From positions 1 to 8,171 of the forward strand of contig NZ_CAJULS010000107.1 in NCBI RefSeq assembly GCF_910587525.1: a stretch of DNA of 8,171 nucleotides, read 5' to 3'. This document shows, in pieces, positions 5,015-8,171 of this stretch. Below the pieces are notes generated by a model. That model saw nothing but the letters and a program-made list of their open reading frames with translations. It was not told the DNA's origin and did not search any database. Made by a program: the position numbers and the translations under genes. How positions within the stretch are numbered: position 1 is the stretch's first letter; each line of letters starts with the position of its first letter. Source of the DNA: an uncultured Oscillibacter sp. (GTDB lineage: Bacteria; Bacillota; Clostridia; Oscillospirales; Oscillospiraceae).

Positions 5015-5398
5015 ATGTATAACCGCTATATCCGCAACGACAACGGCACCTATACCCGGATGCCGGAGGAGGAATCCCACACCCCACCCCTCCATCCGGG
5101 GCCTCCGCCGTCTGACAGCTCCCCGCCTCCGCCCCATCCGGGGCCTCCGCCGTCTGACAGCCCCCCGCCCCCGCCTCCGCCGAGGCAGGACCGGCCTCAG
5201 CAGTCAGGCCCGGGAAGGCCTCCGCCGCCCCCGGGACCCGACGGTCTGACAGGTTTCCTCCGCCATATTCTGGATCAGCTGCACCTGAACAATGTGGACA
5301 CCGGGGACCTGCTGCTGCTGGGCCTCCTGTTCTTCCTCTCCCGGGAGGAAGCGGATGAGGAACTGCTTGTGGCACTGGGGCTGCTTCTGATCTTATAG
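5015..5398 (+). CDS. Unknown Pro-rich protein with hydrophobic C-terminus (127 aa), last gene of operon
   Basis: The head M-Y-N-R-Y-I-R-N-D-N-G-T-Y (1-13) is polar and aromatic. It is followed by a Pro-rich stretch (24-75) containing a 14-residue tandem repeat (HPGPPPSDS units), then a helical region (77-95) and a Leu-rich C-terminus (96-127). The C-terminus holds two hydrophobic segments, GDLLLLGLLFFLS and ELLVALGLLLIL, separated by an acidic turn (REEADEE). From memory this head-linker-LLLL layout recurs in uncharacterised Clostridia proteins. It could be membrane-associated or a self-assembling surface or spore-layer component; the sequence does not decide. GGGAGGGG in the upstream gene's last codons serves as the ribosome site, and only 3 bases separate the genes, so translation is likely coupled. 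A terminator lies 78 bases downstream. Confidence 0.82.
   Translation: MYNRYIRNDNGTYTRMPEEESHTPPLHPGPPPSDSSPPPPHPGPPPSDSPPPPPPPRQDRPQQSGPGRPPPPPGPDGLTGFLRHILDQLHLNNVDTGDLLLLGLLFFLSREEADEELLVALGLLLIL
5092..5161 (+). repeat. In-frame tandem repeat, 42-nt period, inside the Pro-rich gene
   Basis: A 28-base stretch at 5092-5119 (beginning CCATCCGGGGCC) is repeated exactly at 5134-5161. The offset is 42 bases, so the repeat preserves the frame and encodes two 14-residue HPGPPPSDS-type units. The exact DNA identity indicates a recent duplication and possible length variation between strains. Confidence 0.88.
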
Positions 5399-5476
5399 CT
5401 GGAAATCTTGAAAAGCATTGGAGAAGTCCACCGGAGGTCTGAAAACAACCGGTTGATTTGATTTCACCGGCGATAT

Positions 5477-5512
5477 AAAGCCAGTCGGAGCCCAAAGGCT
5501 CCGACTGGCTTT
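5477..5512. terminator. Bidirectional terminator between the Pro-rich operon and the wall-polymer operon
   Basis: A perfect 16-bp stem pairs 5477-5492 (core GCCAGTCGGAGCC) with 5497-5512, with a 4-base loop (CAAA) and an A run on one side and a T run on the other. It sits between converging genes. The TAA of the minus-strand gene (5514-5512) touches the end of the stem. Confidence 0.9.
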
Positions 5513-6252
5513 TATTCCTCTTCCAAAAGTACCGTGCCGTCCGGCAGAGTGAAGTCCGCCGCGGTGGGAAGGTCCTGGTCAAGCGCCAGAGCCGCCATAC
5601 GGTAGACCGGCTCTCCGTCCAGCAGCCGCTCCGAGACTGTCAACAGCCCGGTATCCACACTGACCCAGTACCGCAGAACATACCCAGCCGGGTCCGCCGC
5701 CGTCTCCACATAGATGCAATTGACGCCGGAGATGGTCCGGTAGTCCGCCGAAACGATGGCCTCAACCGGCAGTTCCAAAATCTCTTCATACGTGGGAATC
5801 ATCTGCTCGTCATCGGCAGAGATCCCCCCTGCCGGGGCAGTATAGACCTCCGTCTCGCTGTCATACCAGATGTAGGTGGTCTCTCCGTCAGTGAGGGCAT
5901 GTCGCACCCGGCCGCTGGCCAAAGTCCGGTCTGTCCGGGTCCAGCCACCGCTGACTGCCGCAGCTATCTCATAGGTGCCGCTGCCGCCTGTCCAAAGCTG
6001 CTCTACCGTCACCGTCCGGCGGTATTCCTGGGGCCGGGAGAGGGTCGCAATGGCTGTCTGAACCGTCTCCGGCATCACCTCCACTACCGTCAGCGCATCT
6101 CCGGACACAGCAGTCTGTCCCGGCGTCTGCTCACTGGAAGGCAGGGTAATACGGGAGGAACGCTGCAGCGTACCGCTGAGCATCACCACGACAACCAGAA
6201 CAGTAACAGCTAGAAAGGCCACCGTAACCTGGCTCCGCCACCGCTTGTCCAT
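5512..6252 (-). CDS. Membrane-anchored LolA/RseB-like extracytoplasmic protein (246 aa), unknown function
   Basis: The product has a basic head (M-D-K-R-W-R), a single membrane helix at about 8-27 without a lipobox Cys, a Thr/Ser/Pro-rich spacer (31-50) and an outer domain of about 190 residues. The outer domain is rich in beta strands. Its order (YIWYDSETEVYTAP, then ISGVNCIYVETAADPAGYVLRYWVSVDTGLL, LLDGEPVYRMAALALD and ADFTLPDG at the end) resembles LolA/RseB-type lipid- or peptide-binding folds. This is a fold-level guess. The start at 6252 is chosen because GAGGAGGG (minus, 6265-6258) lies 5 nt ahead; a GTG-type extension to 6324 would overlap the epimerase gene and bury the membrane helix. 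It follows wecB by 23 bases and ends the operon at a terminator, suggesting a role at the cell surface linked to the polymer. Confidence 0.75.
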   Translation of the reverse strand: MDKRWRSQVTVAFLAVTVLVVVVMLSGTLQRSSRITLPSSEQTPGQTAVSGDALTVVEVMPETVQTAIATLSRPQEYRRTVTVEQLWTGGSGTYEIAAAVSGGWTRTDRTLASGRVRHALTDGETTYIWYDSETEVYTAPAGGISADDEQMIPTYEEILELPVEAIVSADYRTISGVNCIYVETAADPAGYVLRYWVSVDTGLLTVSERLLDGEPVYRMAALALDQDLPTAADFTLPDGTVLLEEE

Positions 6253-6275
6253 ACCTTCCCTCCTCGCATCTGCCC

Positions 6276-7421
6276 TCAGGCCTGATAATCCTCCGGGCGC
6301 TCCTTTCGCAGTCCGCAGCGCCACTCAATGGCATCGGCAATCCGGCGGCAGGCATGGCCGTCGCCATAGGGGTTAACAGCGTGGGCCATCCGCTCATAAG
6401 CCGCCCTGTCACAGATCAGACGCTCCGCCATAGTGACGATATCGTCCTGCACCACACCGCATAATTTCACGGTCCCGGCGGCCACGGCCTCCGGCCGCTC
6501 CGTCTCCCGGCGCATTACCAGGACAGGTTTACCCAGAGCAGGAGCCTCCTCCTGGAGCCCACCGGAATCTGTCAGCACCAGATAGCACCGGGCCATCAGA
6601 TTGTGCATCTCATCGGCAGGCAGGGGATCAATCAGGTGGACCCGGGGCGCGCCCCGGAGGTACTTATCCACCGACTCCCGGACCACCGGACTCAGGTGAA
6701 CGGGATACACCAGCTCCACATCCGGGCGCTGCTCTGCAATCTGCCGCAGGGCCAGCATAATGTTCCTCATCGGCTCGCCGTAGTTCTCCCGCCGGTGACA
6801 GGTGACAAGGACCACCTTCTTCTCATAGGGAAGCGTGTTCAGCTCTTCAGTAGAAAACCGGTAGTCCTCTTTTACTGTGGTTTTCAACGCGTCGATCACC
6901 GTGTTGCCAGTGATGAAGAGATTTTCCGTATGCCCCTCCCGGACCAGATTCTCCCGGTTGCCGGCAGTGGGGCAAAAGTACATATCCGCAATGCCGGAGA
7001 CCAGCAGTCGGTTCATCTCCTCCGGAAAGGGCGAATACTTGTCATACGTCCGCAGTCCTGCCTCTACATGGCCCACAGGGATCTGGTGGTAAAAGGCGGA
7101 CAGGGCTCCGGCAAAGGTAGTGGAGGTATCTCCATGGACCAGCACCACGTCCGGTCTCAGCGCCTCCAGAGCCTCGTCCATACCGGTGAGGCACTTGCTG
7201 GTGATGGTAGACAATGTCTGTCGGGGCGTCATAATGTCCAGATCCCAGTCCGGCTTCAGGTCAAAGACATCCAGCACGCTGTCCAGCATCTGCCGGTGCT
7301 GGGCCGTGACACAGCAGAGGCTCTCAATTTGGGGACGGGACGCCAGCTCCTTCACCAGAGGACACATCTTGATGGCCTCCGGCCGGGTGCCGAACACACT
7401 CATAATACGCAGCTTGTCCAT
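6276..7421 (-). CDS. wecB: UDP-N-acetylglucosamine 2-epimerase, non-hydrolysing (WecB/MnaA)
   Basis: This cytoplasmic enzyme interconverts UDP-GlcNAc and UDP-ManNAc, the donor for wall teichoic acid linkage units, capsules and related polymers. The 381 residues equal the usual family length. Visible are FGTRPEAIKM near the N-terminus (10-19), HGDTSTTFAG (96-105, Asp98), GHVEAGLRT (117-125, Glu120), FPEEMNR (132-138, Glu134/135), TCHRRENYG (207-215, His209; the Gly common before His is Cys here), and the UDP-binding segment LTDSGGLQEEAPALGKP (283-299) followed by RRETERPEA. The ATG at 7421 starts only 3 bases after the stop of the transferase gene, and its ribosome site lies inside that gene's end, so translation is coupled. 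In Bacillota with teichoic acids the symbol mnaA is used for the same enzyme. Confidence 0.96.
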   Translation of the reverse strand: MDKLRIMSVFGTRPEAIKMCPLVKELASRPQIESLCCVTAQHRQMLDSVLDVFDLKPDWDLDIMTPRQTLSTITSKCLTGMDEALEALRPDVVLVHGDTSTTFAGALSAFYHQIPVGHVEAGLRTYDKYSPFPEEMNRLLVSGIADMYFCPTAGNRENLVREGHTENLFITGNTVIDALKTTVKEDYRFSTEELNTLPYEKKVVLVTCHRRENYGEPMRNIMLALRQIAEQRPDVELVYPVHLSPVVRESVDKYLRGAPRVHLIDPLPADEMHNLMARCYLVLTDSGGLQEEAPALGKPVLVMRRETERPEAVAAGTVKLCGVVQDDIVTMAERLICDRAAYERMAHAVNPYGDGHACRRIADAIEWRCGLRKERPEDYQA

Positions 7422-7424
7422 TTT

Positions 7425-8171
7425 TTAAGAATCCTCGTCTTTCTTCTCTTCCTCGTGATGTCCGTGGTCCTTCAGCTCTCCCAGCTCCTCCCGGATCTCC
7501 TCGCGAAGCTCCTTGGGAAACACCACCCGGGCGGCCACCGCCCCCACAATGCACAAAGCGGCAAACAGCAGCATGGCCTTTTGCTCTCCTCCGGTAGTCA
7601 GCACCACGGCGGAGAGGCCCAGAATAGCGGAAATCACATACAGTGTCGCCACCGCCTGCTTCTGGCTCAGGCCCATGTCAATGAGCCGGTGGTGAATATG
7701 GCCCCGGTCTGCGTGCATAGGGCTCTGCCCATGGGCAATCCGGCGGATGAAGGCAAAGGCTGTGTCAAAGATGGGAAGCCCTAAGATCAAAAAGGGCACC
7801 GCAAAAGAAATTACAGCATAAAACTTGAACAAACCCTGGATGGACATGGTGGCCAGAATATAGCCCAGAAAGGTTGCTCCGGTGTCCCCCATGAACATCT
7901 TGGCAGGGTTCAGGTTATAGGGCATAAAGCCCACACAGGCTCCCACCAGGGCCGCCATGACAATGGCCACCTGGATCTCTGAGGCCATCAGAGCAATCAC
8001 CAGTACCGTAGTGGCAGAGATGGCGGACACGCCGTCCGCCAGGCCATCCAGACCGTCGATGAGGTTTACGGCATTGGTAATGGCCACGATCCAAAGCACG
8101 GTGAAAGGTATGGACAGCCACCCAAGAACCCAGTAAAGGTTGTCAGAGAAAATGTTGGGGTTGGAGAAGGC
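7425..8171 (-). CDS. MraY/WecA/TagO-family undecaprenyl-phosphate sugar-1-phosphate transferase (partial, N-terminus outside window)
   Basis: The enzyme transfers a GlcNAc-1-phosphate-type group from a UDP sugar to undecaprenyl phosphate in the cytoplasmic membrane, the first step of a lipid-linked polymer. About 248 C-terminal residues are present and the frame is still open at the right edge; roughly 100 residues are missing. Visible are NAVNLIDGLDGLADG with the Mg-binding Asp pair, NPAKMFMGDTGATFLG with the catalytic-loop Asp, and HADRGHIHHRL, the HxHHR-type motif typical of WecA/TagO. Many membrane helices alternate between these. The C-terminus has a charged tail (RVVFPKELREEIREELGELKD, then HGHHEEEKKDED) that projects into the cytoplasm. 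A GTG inside the frame at 8099 is not the start, since the family pattern continues upstream. The next gene makes UDP-ManNAc, so a teichoic-acid or related wall polymer is the likely product; TagO versus WecA cannot be settled here. Confidence 0.92.
   Translation of the reverse strand, partial: AFSNPNIFSDNLYWVLGWLSIPFTVLWIVAITNAVNLIDGLDGLADGVSAISATTVLVIALMASEIQVAIVMAALVGACVGFMPYNLNPAKMFMGDTGATFLGYILATMSIQGLFKFYAVISFAVPFLILGLPIFDTAFAFIRRIAHGQSPMHADRGHIHHRLIDMGLSQKQAVATLYVISAILGLSAVVLTTGGEQKAMLLFAALCIVGAVAARVVFPKELREEIREELGELKDHGHHEEEKKDEDS

Noticed and set aside
5092..5161. Short direct repeats as a possible CRISPR
   Set aside because: There are only two copies, in frame within a coding Pro-rich linker, with spacers too short and similar to each other, and no cas genes nearby.
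4830..5582. Minus-strand 250-codon frame across the Pro-rich operon and terminator
   Set aside because: It crosses a strong terminator and two gene boundaries. Its Ala/Gly/Arg-rich product is what the complement of Pro-rich coding DNA gives.
6253..6324. N-terminal extension of the LolA/RseB-like protein to 6324
   Set aside because: It would overlap the end of wecB and place 24 unrelated residues before the membrane helix. GAGGAGGG is 5 nt before the ATG at 6252.
6603..7784. Plus-strand 393-codon open frame across wecB and the transferase gene
   Set aside because: It is antisense to two clearly recognised genes, crosses their boundary and has a low-complexity His/Gln/Arg composition with no ribosome site of note.

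Overview
The window looks like chromosomal DNA from a GC-rich, anaerobic, probably spore-capable Clostridia. The Oscillospiraceae (Flavonifractor / Pseudoflavonifractor / Intestinimonas type) are my best guess. The basis is a DUF554 membrane protein, a DUF951 protein, a RarA of Bacillota type, strong GGAGG ribosome sites, and a set of Pro-rich small proteins that I associate with that group from memory. Taxonomy is inference; no rRNA or other marker gene is present.

Layout. Bases 1-416 hold the 3' end of a DUF554 membrane protein gene (+), followed by a compact bidirectional terminator. On the minus strand, a DUF951 zinc-ribbon-like protein (754-563) is coupled by an ATGA stop/start overlap to a 31-residue membrane peptide (566-471). 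Divergent from these is a three-S1-domain RNA-binding protein (844-1779). Its 3' end overlaps by 20 bp the convergent rarA gene (3028-1760), which lies behind a two-helix membrane protein of 74 residues (3271-3047) with a consensus extended -10 promoter. The gap 3272-3593 contains that promoter and a roughly 160-bp imperfect-inverted-repeat element that looks like a MITE. Then come nth (endonuclease III, 3594-4232), a strong terminator, and a three-gene operon of unrecognised small proteins (4325-5398), two of them with long proline-rich linkers. A second strong bidirectional terminator separates this operon from a minus-strand cell-surface-polymer operon. That operon runs from a MraY/TagO/WecA-type sugar-phosphate transferase (partial, runs off the right edge), through UDP-GlcNAc 2-epimerase (wecB/mnaA), to a membrane-anchored LolA/RseB-like protein.

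Functions fall into three groups. rarA and nth are DNA maintenance genes, adjacent but divergent and not co-transcribed. The transferase and the epimerase act at the UDP-GlcNAc branch point, making the lipid-linked first sugar and UDP-ManNAc for a wall polymer or polysaccharide. The third and most interesting group is the three-gene 4325-5398 operon and the S1-domain gene. Both are preceded by the same arrangement, AC, 17 nt, then CATATACT, which resembles promoters of the mother-cell sporulation factors SigE/SigK. This suggests a shared sporulation-stage regulon containing an unstudied Pro-rich protein set. That is inference from motif similarity, not a demonstrated regulon.
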